64,000 bases of DNA from assembly GCA_037127315.1 (NCBI GenBank), contig JBBBDQ010000308.1, positions 82,001-146,000 of the forward strand. The letters are read 5' to 3'. The translations under genes were made by a program, and so were the position numbers. The DNA is from Ascarosepion bandense. Lineage: Eukaryota > Mollusca > Cephalopoda > Sepiida > Sepiidae. This document shows positions 31,241 through 41,629 of the stretch, one piece after another (position 1 is the stretch's first letter; each line of letters starts with the position of its first letter). The notes under the pieces were generated by a model. It ran no database searches. It saw nothing but the letters and a program-made list of their open reading frames with translations, and had not been told where the DNA came from.

Positions 31241-31471
31241 TTTTTGAATATTTTCATTGACCAAACTTAAAATTATTCTATATATACATATATTTGTAGA
31301 TTTTCAGTAATAGCACATGCATTACTTCACTAGCTCTAACATGTTAAAAATACTTGACCCTTATCTTTCCTTCTCCCTCGTAACCTTTCGCCAGTAGACC
31401 GAGTACAGCCTAAAACTTTACGTTTTATGTTTTGAATGCCTCAGTTGTTTTTTGTTTTTGTTTTTGTTTTT

Positions 31472-32405
31472 TAATCATCTCACCCCAAGCAAGGCATTCC
31501 ACTGCCACTATTGCGCATGGGGCTACATAGGGGAAGGTAAAGAGAATGAGTGGTTAGACATAGGGAATGTCAGGAGGAATGGGAGCAGGTTAGTGCGTTA
31601 GGAGGTGTCTGTTGACCTTACATTTAAACTCCTGGAGATTGTATCCGTCGGGGAAGCAATCGTGTGGAAGGGAATTCCACAGTCGGGAAGTGCGAGGAAA
31701 GAAACTGTTGGAGTAGAAGTTGCGGTTGCATTTTATCGGTTTCACTGTAAAAGGGTGGGATCTAGTTGCTAATCTAGTATCTCGTGCAAATTCGTATTTA
31801 GGGGGCACCAGTGATCTAAGTTCATCGGAGCAGAAGCCGTGAAAATATTTATAGAAGAGACACAGGGAAGCCACGTCGCGCCGGTGGGAGAGAGACTGCA
31901 GCCGGTCTGCCAAGTCGGTATCTATCACATTACAGTCCCTCCTCTGAACCTTATCGAGAAACCCGAGGAGAATAGCAGGTGCACCCGACCAGATATGGCA
32001 GCAGTATTCAATGCACGGGCGGATGGTAGATTTATATATGTGCAGGATAGATTTAGACGGAAAAAACTTCCGGGCCCTACACAGAGAACCGACTTTCATA
32101 GCAGCGGATTTAGCAATGGATTCGATATAGTCATTCCATTTGAGGTCCGCTGAAAGTGTGAGACCAAGGAGGCGTAGTGTTTTACTCTCTGGGAGGCAAG
32201 CCTGGTCCATGCTAATGGGAGGTAGGTGAGATTGTCGATGATGGTTAATTGAGAGTAGCTTCGTTTTAAAAGCATGAAAATTTACTAGCCATTTCTTACC
32301 CCAGTCCAATATGGATTGGAGGTCCTTTTCAATCTCGGCTGCGAGGTTAGCTTTGACGCTTACACCAGATTTTTGTAGGAGGCGAGAGTAAATTGCGGTG
32401 TCAAA
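31472..32405 (-). mobile_element. LINE-C RT C-terminal half with 3' end
   Basis: A 239-residue minus-strand frame (31590-32309) reads DWGKKWLVNFHAFKTKLLS, LRLLGLTLSADLKWNDYIES, YKSTIRPCIEYCCHIWSG, LCLFYKYFHGFCSDELRSL and RTSRLWNSLPHDC. This is the thumb and C-terminal part of a CR1/Jockey-superfamily RT. The 3' end has GCGCAATAGTGG and GGGGTGAGATGATTAAAAA. It is the most intact stretch of this family here. The catalytic FADD/YADD part is truncated off. Confidence 0.85.
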
Positions 32406-32552
32406 AAAGTTGTATCTTTGTACATATTTTATTTTGTGTTTTTATAGAAAATTAAATATTTGTTTATGATTTAGCTGTGTGTTCTGGTAAATCCTTTTCT
32501 TATTTTCTGTTACAACTTCTAACACGTAACAATATATATATATATATATATA

Positions 32553-32700
32553 GTCATCCGCAGACAGATCTGTTTCGCTGTATCACAGTACGGTTAGACT
32601 CAGTACGGTTAGACTCTGATTGCTTTTAACCCAGGATTGAAACCCGACCGAACTGGCGTCAGTCGGTGATTCTACCTCTGGGATATGGGCGCTCGGTAGA
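32553..32700 (-). mobile_element. SINE-O with (TA)n tail
   Basis: The reversed tail TATATAGTCATCCGCAGACAG and the block GATACAGCGAAACAGATCTG identify SINE-O. A tRNA-like head lies at the right (reversed near 32640-32700). The adjacent (TA)n at 32531-32552 is its tail. Confidence 0.6.
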
Positions 32701-32849
32701 AGAAGGCAGACTTTTTAGTGTGTATATTATCATTATACACGCCCAATAGCCAGATATTATGACAAAGTGGAAAAACTTTACTCGTGACGCTTTTCATTAT
32801 TCAGGACTTCATCAGACTAAATTTGTTATGTTGGTATGACTACACGTGC

Positions 32850-33020
32850 GTAAAAAGTTAAAATGTATAGTAAGAGATTCTACTGAGTCCTATTTGTCAA
32901 TACAAAAACGTTTTCATTCATGAAGTAGTTGTAAAATAGAGAAATTAGAAATAGAACGTTTTGAAGATTCTAGATCATGTCAGTATATTCAAGAAAAATC
33001 TAGATGATTCGAGAAACATC
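32850..33020 (+). repeat. Dispersed repeat R3, second copy
   Basis: Matches 30880-31050 over TACTGAGTCCTA, TCATGAAGTAGTTGTAAAAT and GATTCGAGAAA. It lies between two copies of TATTCAGGACTTCATCAGAC (32808 and 33063), so that segment is duplicated around it. Confidence 0.6.
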
Positions 33021-33087
33021 GAGAAATATGCTAATTATTTAGCATAAATGATTTATTTCATTATTCAGGACTTCATCAGACTAAATT

Positions 33088-33766
33088 TGTTATGTTGGGA
33101 TGACTACACATGCGCACGACAGAAGAGTGCTGGGAATTTTAGATCCTTTTTTTTATATGGCCGAATTAATTTCTAGTCTTTTCCTTTTTCTTTCGACATT
33201 TTTTCTTTGTCGGTATCCCTCTTTACGGGTACCTCTCTTTGTAGGTATTCATCACAGCGATATTAGAAAATCTACCAGAAACAGTGAGATGTCGTAAGAG
33301 CCAGAGCGTAAATTTACTGTGGATGACCTTGCGTTCTCTAGACATTTACGTCGTAGTGAATTATTTTCTCCTTTCATCAAAGTAACATTTTTATATCAAA
33401 ATTTTAATCACTCTCGTTACGGCGGGCGTCCAACTCATTTGACGTATTATTTTGTAAAATATCCTTTTTGTTTTCATATAATCTTTTCTTTACATTCTTT
33501 GAGGTTTCTCCTACTGCTATGGTGCTCTATCTATAGGAATGGACTCTTCCTCCGTCAATAAATAATAACCTGCGTGACTTCCGGGGATGCAGCTGTGACG
33601 CAGTCGGGAGGCAGTCTAGAGGCTGTCAAGAGGCAGCGTAACTATACCGTTTGGACTTACACTTCCATTTTGCTGATTACTAACGTTTATTATTGTATAT
33701 ATTGTTCCGTTATTCTAATACACTGTTTGAACCTACCTTCTTGTTTCCGGGTCCAAACAGGCCACA
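33088..33766 (+). mobile_element. Candidate LTR with primer-binding-like site downstream
   Basis: Starts TGTTATGTTGGGATGAC and ends GGCCACA, thus TG...CA. Six bases later is TGGTGACCAAAATTTCG (33773), which could pair with a tRNA 3' end. AATAAATAATAA lies near 33558. The start block also occurs at 32826-32850. No gag-pol follows, so this is tentative. Confidence 0.35.
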
Positions 33767-33922
33767 AGAACTTGGTGACCAAAATTTCGCCACAACAACT
33801 CCACAAAACCTATGTAATTTTTGTGACAATTATTACAGTCGATAGAGTGCATTCCTTCTTCAGGTATTAGCTTATTTTCTTTATTATTTAGTCTTTAATT
33901 GTTTTGGACGAAGTAATAGCAA

Positions 33923-34540
33923 TATGCGTTGTGGTGCAGTGGATATCGGCTTCGAACGAGAAACTGGGGAGCCGAGTTCGAATTCCAGTTGAAGTCCTTG
34001 CATTTACTTACTCGCAAATACCCTTGGGAAAGGTGTTAATCCGTCTATTCCCTCTAGTTATGGGTTAAATAACAAGGTTAAATAACAAGATTGGGTTCTA
34101 TAGCGTTGGTCGGCAACCAGTGTACCGCAGAAAGTAATTTCTGCGTGATAATCTTCTGCCCAGTCAGTCATGTCTCTAAAAAGACATGATCGCCCAAGCG
34201 TGTTTCACGTATGGCACTTAACTGACTGACTAAATATAATAGTTGGACACATGATTAAGGTTTCTAATGGGCATAAAATGGGGGATCGATTTTTTATTGT
34301 TATGAAGTAATAAACTGATCCCCAACTAATTACTACTTAATAATATAATACAAATCTTTTCCTTCTAGCGATGATTCAAATAACAGGACAGATTGGGTTC
34401 TATAGCCTTGTTTGGCAACCAGTCTACCGCATAAAGTAATGGCAGCCTACTGCGTGATAATCTTCTGCTCAGTCAGTGATGTATCTTTCGAGACATGATC
34501 GCCCAAGCGTGTATCACGTATGGCACTTAACTGACTGAAT
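33923..34540 (+). mobile_element. Composite SINE-A dimer, copy 3
   Basis: Plus orientation: head with box A/B, core 1 ending CTGACTGACTAAATATAATA, palindrome spacer (AATGGGGGATCG...TAAACTGATCCCC), second core starting near AGCGATGATTCAAATAACAG, and tail. Same internal junctions as copies at 18955 and 28018. Confidence 0.85.
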
Positions 34541-34606
34541 AGTAAATTTTATGTTAAGCCTAGATAGAAGTTGATAAAATTCGCCATAATTTATGGATAA
34601 AGCGCA

Positions 34607-35215
34607 GGGATCAGTTTATCTATTGATTATAATAGAGAATCAATCTCCCGAATGTACATTATATAGCAACAACAGTCCATGATGGTCAAAAATCAGGGAT
34701 CAGTTTATGTATTGATTATAACAGAGAATCAATCTCCCGAATGTATATTATATAGCAACAACAGTCCATGATGGTCACAAATCAGGGATCAGTTTATGTA
34801 TTGATTATAACAGAGAATCGATCCCCGACTTAATATTATATAGTAACAACAGTCCATGATGGTCACAAAGTAAGGGATCAGTTTATCTATTGATTATCAT
34901 AGAGAATCAATCTTCTGAATGTATATTATATAGTAACAACAGTCCATGATGGTCACAAATCAGGGATCAGTTTATGTATTGATTATAATAGAGAATCAAT
35001 CTCCCGAATGTATATTATATAGCAACAACAGTCCATGATGATCACAAATCAGGGATCAGTTTATGTATTGATTATAACAGAGAATCGATCCCCGACTTAA
35101 TATTATGTAGTAACAACAGTCCATGATGGTCACAAAGTAAGGGATCAGTTTATCTATTGATTATCATAGAGAATCAATCTTCTGAATGTATTTTATATAG
35201 CAACAACAGTCCATG
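34607..35215 (+). repeat. 89-bp satellite, seven units, with three-unit higher order
   Basis: GGGATCAGTTTAT recurs at 34607, 34696, 34785, 34874, 34963, 35052 and 35141. Units 2-3-4 match units 5-6-7 (variants CTCCCGAATG, CGATCCCCGACTT, CTTCTGAATG in the same order), giving a 267-bp higher-order repeat. Each unit contains a palindrome half related to the GGGGGATC element of the SINE-A dimers. Confidence 0.9.
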
Positions 35216-35789
35216 ATGGGATTGAAGGCAATGCTGACAACGTTCTTCGATATAGAGTATCCTCTAGGCATTTGTTGACCATGTCTGTCATAGTATATGG
35301 ATATAGATTATCCTCGCCGCACATAATGTGTTCAATGAAACAACGTCAAGGATTATCACCCTCGAATCAGACACTCTCCAGAATCGGATTTGAACTCCAA
35401 TACTCGGAAAAATGTGGCCGCCATTTATACCCGTCGCATTGAATATTTTGAGCTTCCTGATTGGCTAAGCCTTCTATTGGTGAACTATAAAATAGGTTGA
35501 CCCATGGGTGTCTGCACAGTATAGATGTAGACAAAAAGTCCAACAATAGATTTTTTTTTATTGTAGGTGTGGCATAGTTATTTAGTAGGATAATATATTT
35601 CTTGATTCTTTGGGGGGGGGGTTGTTTTTGGTTTTGTGGGGGAACCGATTTTTTTTTTTTTGTTTTGGAATATTTATGGGGTTTTGTTTTGCATTGAATA
35701 ATTAGTGTGCTGGAGAAGTTTGAAAGTGTTTTCAATGTATTTCTCCTCTTCGTGTAAATAATCCGAGCTGCATATTCTTATTGCTCTTA
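35216..35789. other. No gene; G- and T-runs
   Basis: A G-run near 35610-35620 and T-runs near 35550 and 35650 give misleading open frames on the minus strand. Nothing else is recognised. Confidence 0.4.
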
Positions 35790-35936
35790 GCTTAGGGTCA
35801 TATCACGTTGAATACACCGGTTCTCGCCCAATCACCTAAGCTGGTCAGTACTTAGACGGGTGACCGCTTGAGAATACCAAGTGCTATAAGCGTCTATTGA
35901 TGGATGTGCGTTGTGGTGCAGTGGATATCGTTTCGA
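35790..35936 (+). mobile_element. SINE-5S, truncated copy
   Basis: The 5S-like head has an internal deletion that removes the AAGTTAAGCAACG control block. It is followed by the usual junction (TTGATGGATGTGCGTTGTGG) and the start of the tRNA head, then truncated at TGGATATCG. Confidence 0.75.
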
Positions 35937-36194
35937 AAATTTCACTTGAGTTTGTCTGGATAAATTTGAACCATTCATTATTGTATGAATTTGGTCTGAC
36001 GGGCGGTGAGACTTTTGTTTTCTTGATTATATATATATATATATATATATATACTCTCGTCCATTGAGCACTCTGGAGAAATGGTAGATTTTAAAAACTA
36101 GCTACTCATCGCTGTTTACGCATCGTTCTTTATCAAGGAATCGAACACTCTTGACTACTGGCATTTGTTTACATTGTGTATATAACACGCTAAA

Positions 36195-36343
36195 GCCTGC
36201 ATTTGTCCACCCCGCGTAGATAGCTTAGGAGTAGAAGCTCCGACTGATGTCAAATCGGTTGATTTTCAATCCAGTTTGGAAGCAATCTGATGTCTAGCCG
36301 TACTGATGAAGTGTGAGACAGCGAAACAGAACTGTATACAAAT

Positions 36344-36345
<2 letters not shown>
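36195..36345 (+). mobile_element. SINE-O with (TA)n tail
   Basis: The tRNA-like head (GATAGCTTAGGAGTAGAAGC, GGTTGATTTTCAATCC as a degraded box B) is followed by TGTCTAGCCGTACTGATGAA and ACAGCGAAACAGAACTGTAT, ending AATGACTA. (TA)n follows at 36345-36384. Confidence 0.65.
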
Positions 36346-36389
<44 letters not shown>

Positions 36390-36474
36390 AGTGTGACTAA
36401 GGTCATCTTATATATATATATATAATCAGTGATGCTAAAAATTAAATCAGTCCCTAAGATAATATTTATTGTGA

Positions 36475-37430
36475 CTCAGTAGATACACAAAGAGAGAAAA
36501 AGGCGTAAGACAAGGCTGTGTCTTTTCACCGGATTTGTTCAACCTATACAGCGAGAATATTTTGAGGACCCTAGATGACACGCCAGGATTTATTATTGGA
36601 GGCCACAACCTGAACAACATAAGATACGCGGACGATACAGTACTGATTGCGGACACGGAAAGGAAACTGCAAGATCTCATACAGAAAGTAGCAGTGGAGA
36701 GTGACAAGATGGGACTACAAATAAACTTTAAGAAAACTGAGTGCATGGTCATCAGCAAAAGATACAACCCAAAATGCCAAATACAGGTGGGGGATAACAG
36801 AATCAAACAAGTCCAAGAATTTAAGTACCTAGGAAGTGTTCTAACAGGAGATGGAAAGTGCGACACGGAGATCCGAAGGCGAATTGGCATGGCAAAGGAC
36901 GCGTTCCAGAAGATGAGCAAAATACTAACACACAGGAAGATCTCAATAGAAACGAAGAAAAGAGTGCTAGACTGCTACGTGATGTCAGTTCTTCAGTACG
37001 GCTGTGAATGCTGGACAATATCATCGAAAATGAGGACAAAACTGGAAGCGGCCGAAATGTGGTTCTACAGAAGGATGCTACGGATATCGTGGACTGAGCA
37101 TACAAGCAACGACGAAGTGTTAGAAAGAATGGCAACAAAAAGGAAATTGATGCTGAGCATCAGGAAGAGACAACTGAAGTTCCTGGGACATGCAATGAGG
37201 AAGGAAAGCCTGGAGAACCTGATACTGACTGGTCAGATAGAAGGAAGGAGAGACAGAGGAAGGCAGCGGATAACATATTTGCAGGGCCTGATCAGGTGGA
37301 TGACGGAACGGGGGTTGCCAGGAGCAACAGGAGCAAACATACTAAGAGCCACAAGGGATAGGGAGACGTGGAGATCCATGATCGCCTACGTCCTGAAGGG
37401 ACAGGGCACATAGAAGAAGAAGATAATATT
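36475..37430 (+). mobile_element. RTE reverse transcriptase, best-preserved copy
   Basis: An uninterrupted frame runs from 36475 to 37413. It reads REKGVRQGCVFSPDLF (RT motif before the active site), IRYADDTVLIADTERK (catalytic YADD at about 36625), FKYLGSVLTGDGKCDTEIRR, MSVLQYGCECWT, MWFYRRMLRISWTEH, KRQLKFLGHAMR, RDRGRQRITYLQGL and SMIAYVLKGQGT before the stop. The order and wording match RTE/BovB-type LINEs. About 310 residues remain; the endonuclease and the N-terminal RT are missing by 5' truncation. An AGAAGAAGA tail follows the stop. Confidence 0.9.
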
Positions 37431-37829
37431 AAAAAAATATCAGTTCTTGTCTAAATCCAATTAAAAATCTCTGGTTCAAGTCAAAGAAGACAGTACATGC
37501 AAGAAACCATTGTGGGAGTGTTGCCAAGAAAAATGGGAAAAATTGAAGCTCACTATAACTAAAAATTTCTTCAAAATTAGAGAAAAGGACTGGTCGAGGT
37601 CATGATCTCAAAAGTAGGAAGCAACAAATATTAAATATCAGATTTCACTTACTTTTGCACATCTTATTTTTTTATTTAATATTTTTATTTTAAGTTGATA
37701 AAAAATTGAATGTGGTTGTATTTAGTTTAATAAGGGTCTTAATGAATATATAGTTTAATATGTATTGTTGATTAGATGGAAAAAACATTTTAAAAAATTT
37801 CATAGTATTCACTTACTTTCATGCAACAC

Positions 37830-37881
<52 letters not shown>

Positions 37882-38149
37882 GGTGTGTGTTATTTTTCTA
37901 TCTATCTGTCTTTTTGTTTCTGTTTATATATATATATAGTGTTGCCTGAAAGTAAGTGAGCACTGAGAAATTATTTAAAAAATTATTTTTTTCAAATAAT
38001 TAACAATAAATATCAATTAAACTATATATTCATTAAGACCTTTACTAAACTAATTGCAATCACATTCAATTTATATATATATATATATATCTTTCTATGT
38101 TAACCACATTCAATATATATACATGTATTTCTGTGTTTATCTACGTCAA
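37431..38149. repeat. AT-rich stretch with (TA)n(TG)n
   Basis: The compound microsatellite at 37830-37890 begins (TA)n and continues (TG)n. TAGTGTTGC and TGAAAGTAAGTGA blocks appear inverted on either side (37810-37830 and 37938-37960), suggesting a small palindromic element around it. No gene. Confidence 0.5.
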
Positions 38150-38247
38150 TTCGTATCTATCTATCTATCTATCTATCTACCTATCTATCTATCTATCTAT
38201 CTATGTTTTTCTAATTTTCTGTCTGTTTATCTCTTACAGTTTCTTCA

Positions 38248-38292
<45 letters not shown>

Positions 38293-38303
38293 CAGTCATT
38301 TTA

Positions 38304-38340
<37 letters not shown>

Positions 38341-38378
38341 AATCTATCTATCTATCTATCTATCTATCTCAGTCATTT

Positions 38379-38470
<92 letters not shown>

Positions 38471-38539
38471 GTCTGTCTGTCTGTCTCAGTCATTTTACTA
38501 TCTATCTATCTATCTATCTATCTATCTCAGTCTTTTATT

Positions 38540-38577
<38 letters not shown>

Positions 38578-38584
38578 CATTTTA

Positions 38585-38642
<58 letters not shown>

Positions 38643-38651
38643 CAGTCATTT

Positions 38652-38703
<52 letters not shown>

Positions 38704-38708
38704 GTCTG

Positions 38709-38739
<31 letters not shown>

Positions 38740-38811
38740 GTCTGTCTGTCTGTCTGTCTCAGTCATTTTACTATCTATCTATCTATCTATCTATCTATCT
38801 CAGTCATTTTA

Positions 38812-38849
<38 letters not shown>

Positions 38850-38856
38850 CATTTTA

Positions 38857-38906
<50 letters not shown>

Positions 38907-38915
38907 CAGTCATTT

Positions 38916-38967
<52 letters not shown>

Positions 38968-38972
38968 GTCTG

Positions 38973-39011
<39 letters not shown>

Positions 39012-39083
39012 GTCTGTCTGTCTGTCTGTCTCAGTCATTTTACTATCTATCTATCTATCTATCTATCTATCTCAGTCATTTTA

Positions 39084-39125
<42 letters not shown>

Positions 39126-39136
39126 CAGTCATTTTA

Positions 39137-39171
<35 letters not shown>

Positions 39172-39172
39172 C

Positions 39173-39211
<39 letters not shown>

Positions 39212-39212
39212 A
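38150..39212 (+). repeat. (TATC)n satellite with 272-bp higher-order structure
   Basis: About 1.06 kb of TATC units broken by CAGTCATTTTAC, CATTTTAC and (TGTC)n blocks. CAGTC following a TGTC run falls at 38487, 38760 and 39032, a 272-273 bp spacing, with the interruptions in the same order between. The long YLSIYLSI frames are its translation, not a protein. Confidence 0.95.
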
Positions 39213-39589
39213 ATCTAAACCACTTCGCAAATTGATACGCATTAATAAGGCAACAACAAATGCCATATCTTCCTCCCACCAAAGTCAGTTCGAATTACTT
39301 AACTTTTCACCTTTCCCCGCCCATGGCGTGACACGTGACTACTAATTAATGGTTCACCTGACCAAAGGTATTCGGCCAGAATTGTAAATCTACCCGGTGT
39401 AAGGTGGCCGGGTGGGAAAGAGTCTAGTCGGGTAGCCTCCAACAAGGACAGCCGATCGCTACCTGCACAGGTGTTGCGACTGTGACTTAAGTACGTGTTT
39501 GTCAAACATTTCAATGGATCCGTTCTCCTTGATGCCGAGTACCTCTCCTCCCAACCCAACCAAATATTTTTTACGTTTTCAACCCCAGG
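39213..39589. other. No recognised feature
   Basis: Mixed-composition sequence between two tandem arrays, without an open frame of note. Confidence 0.35.
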
Positions 39590-40230
39590 TGCTTGGCTTT
39601 AGGTATTTGCTTAGCAAGTCAATGTAAGGTGCAAGGCCGAGTTTCTTGAGCAATAAGAGCAATCCCAGGTACTTGTTATTACTATTTGTTAATCAAGTCT
39701 ATGTCTGGTGCAAGGCCGGTTTTCTGTAGTAATCGGCGCAATCCTAAGTGCTTAGCTTTTGCTCTCTAGCAACTCAATATTTAATGCCAGGCTGAATTTC
39801 TTGAACAATCAGCAAAACACCAGGTTCTTGGCTTTTACTATTTGTTTAGCAAGTCTATGTCTGGTGCAAGGCCAGTTTTTTTTAGCAATGAGTCCAATCG
39901 CAGGTTCTTGGCTTTTGTTATTTGTCTAGCAAGTCAATGTCTGGTGCACGGCCACATTTTTTAAACAATCGGCGCAATCTTAGGTATTTGCTATTTTTGC
40001 TATTTGTTTAGCAAGTCTATGTCTGGTTCAAGGCTGTTTTCAAGTGCAATTGGCGCAACCAAGTAACTTAGCTTTCGCTATTTGTTTAGAAATCAATGCC
40101 TGGTGCAAAGCGAAATTTCTTAAACAATAGGCGCAATCCCAGGTACTTTGATTTTAGTATGTTTAGTAAGACTATCCCTGGTGCAAGGCCAAATTTTTTG
40201 AGCAATCGTCACAATCGTATAGCAAGGCAA
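39590..40230 (+). repeat. Decayed ~79-bp tandem repeat, about eight units
   Basis: Units carry AGGTACTTGGCTTTTACTAT, TTGTTTAGCAAGTC and ATGTCTGGTGCAAGGCC, then TTTTT..AGCAATCGGCGCAATC. GGTGC-type landmarks at 39628, 39707, 39862 and 39942 give the period. Divergence among units is high, so the array is old. Confidence 0.8.
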
Positions 40231-40364
40231 GTGGAGTAAAAAACTTTCTGGTGAGGTAGAAGCAGCTAATCATTTTCAGGTATCTTTAGCGATGAATTGA
40301 ATTTATAAATTCTACTTGTGATCTCGGGTGAACTAAGCGCTCAGATCATGGAGCCTATAGTTCT

Positions 40365-40410
40365 TGACAGGATCTGTCATTGGCGGCGACAATCTCAACA
40401 ATATAAGATA
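40365..40410 (+). mobile_element. RTE fragment, left of Element X
   Basis: Reads ICHWRRQSQQYK in one frame but aligns at DNA level to GGCCACAATCTGAACAACAT of the RTE RT. It stops at AAGATA, mid-way through the codons for RYADD, where Element X is inserted. Confidence 0.6.
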
Positions 40411-40794
40411 CTAGTAGTATAGCCCGGCGTTGCTTGGGTGTAATGAAATCTTTAAAACTAATCCATGGTCCTGGAGCTCAGACTCTTTGGATGTTGGCAC
40501 GAAAGACTAAAAAGCAATAGTTGTTTCCAGTTAAAGCGAAACCGTAGACTGAAAGAAAAATGAATGGATGTAAGTGAAATTTTGATTTCCTGATATCGAT
40601 ATCAAATAAGTTTTTTCATCGTAAACTGAATTTTGAAGGCTAAATAAGTCCTCTGAGTAAATGGTATCATGGCTGAGACTAAGAACTACAATTATACCTA
40701 CTTAGAGCCAAACCCGAAGCAAAAACTAAAATAAAAGGGCTGAAAAAATATTGACATACAGGCAAATAAACAGACACACACACAAACATCTTGC

Positions 40795-40831
<37 letters not shown>

Positions 40832-41160
40832 CGATTTTCTGCACTATTGTAAGAACTGCAACCTTGAAACTTCTGAATATAGTTTCTTATGTCTTTGTCA
40901 AATTTGATTAAAATTGGACCACTCATTTTAAAACCCGATTTTTTCGATTATCGATTTTCGATATTTATCGGGGATACCTAGACACAAAACCTAGCTAAGA
41001 ACACTCGCTGACGCTTATAGTATAACTGTGTAAATTTTCAAGAAAATCGGTGCAACCGTTTCGGAGTCTATAGATAACGGACGGACACACACACACACAC
41101 TCACACACACACACACACACACACAGACACACAGACAAAGTTCCATTTATTAATAAGTTT
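40411..41160 (+). mobile_element. Element X, complete copy with 5-bp target-site duplication
   Basis: 750 bp, starting CTAGTAGTATAGCCCGGCG and ending AAGTTCCATTTATTAATAAG. Flanking AGATA occurs at 40406-40410 and 41161-41165, and the RTE sequence continues across (AAGATA|CGGGCGACACAG). It contains (TA)n at 40798-40828 and (CA)n at 41086-41134. This copy defines the element ends. Confidence 0.85.
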
Positions 41161-41420
41161 AGATACGGGCGACACAGTGAAGATGGCAGACACGGAAATG
41201 AAGATGCAAGACCTTTTACAGAATGTAGCATGAGAGACGAGAAGAAAGAACTTAGCATAAACTTAAAGAACACTGAATGTATGGCCATCAGCAAAAAGAA
41301 GACCCTAAAATGGCAACTACAGGTCGGAGAAACTAAAATCAAACAGGTAAAGAAATTTAAATAGCTGAAAAGCGTGCTGACAGGGGATAGAAAGTGCAAC
41401 ACTGAAACCGGAAGTGTTGA
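41161..41420 (+). mobile_element. RTE fragment, right of Element X
   Basis: Continues the RT with degenerate DTVKMADTEMKMQDLL, CMAISKKKTLKWQLQVGET and an LTGDRKCNTET-like block, ending near 41420. The D-D of YADD is altered (GDT). Confidence 0.7.
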
Positions 41421-41520
41421 GTTGTGATTATGCTTACTTCCAAAATCATTGTGCTTTTTCCTTTTTTTGTTCCAGCAGTTTACTGATAAAAGGATATTTT
41501 AGCAAGCAGATTGAAAATAA

Positions 41521-41571
41521 GCCCTGAGGAGTGAGAACATTATAGTGCTGCCTTCACGAAATTTCCAAGTC
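41521..41571 (+). ncRNA. Hammerhead-like motif, degraded copy
   Basis: GCCCTGAGGA is followed by GTGA...TCAC (possible stem II) and GAAA, then GTC at 41569. It parallels the better copy at 44085-44128. The helix III and helix I pairings are weak, so it is probably inactive. Confidence 0.3.
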
Positions 41572-41629
41572 ACATAACAGACATGGTGGATTAAAGACAA
41601 AGAGAAATAACAGGGCAAAGGAGGTCAAG

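Noticed and set aside
32805..32840. Hammerhead-like CTGATGA...GAAA on the minus strand, repeated at 33060-33090
   Set aside because: CTGATGA and GAAAAGCGTC are present, but no stem II can form between them; kept only as a possible Penelope-like end motif.
34607..35215. Possible CRISPR-like array
   Set aside because: Units are contiguous with no unique spacers and show higher-order duplication; this is a satellite in animal DNA.
38054..39235. Long open frames (390 and 370 codons) rich in YLSIYLSI
   Set aside because: They are translations of the (TATC)n satellite; a tetranucleotide without stops in two frames gives this automatically.
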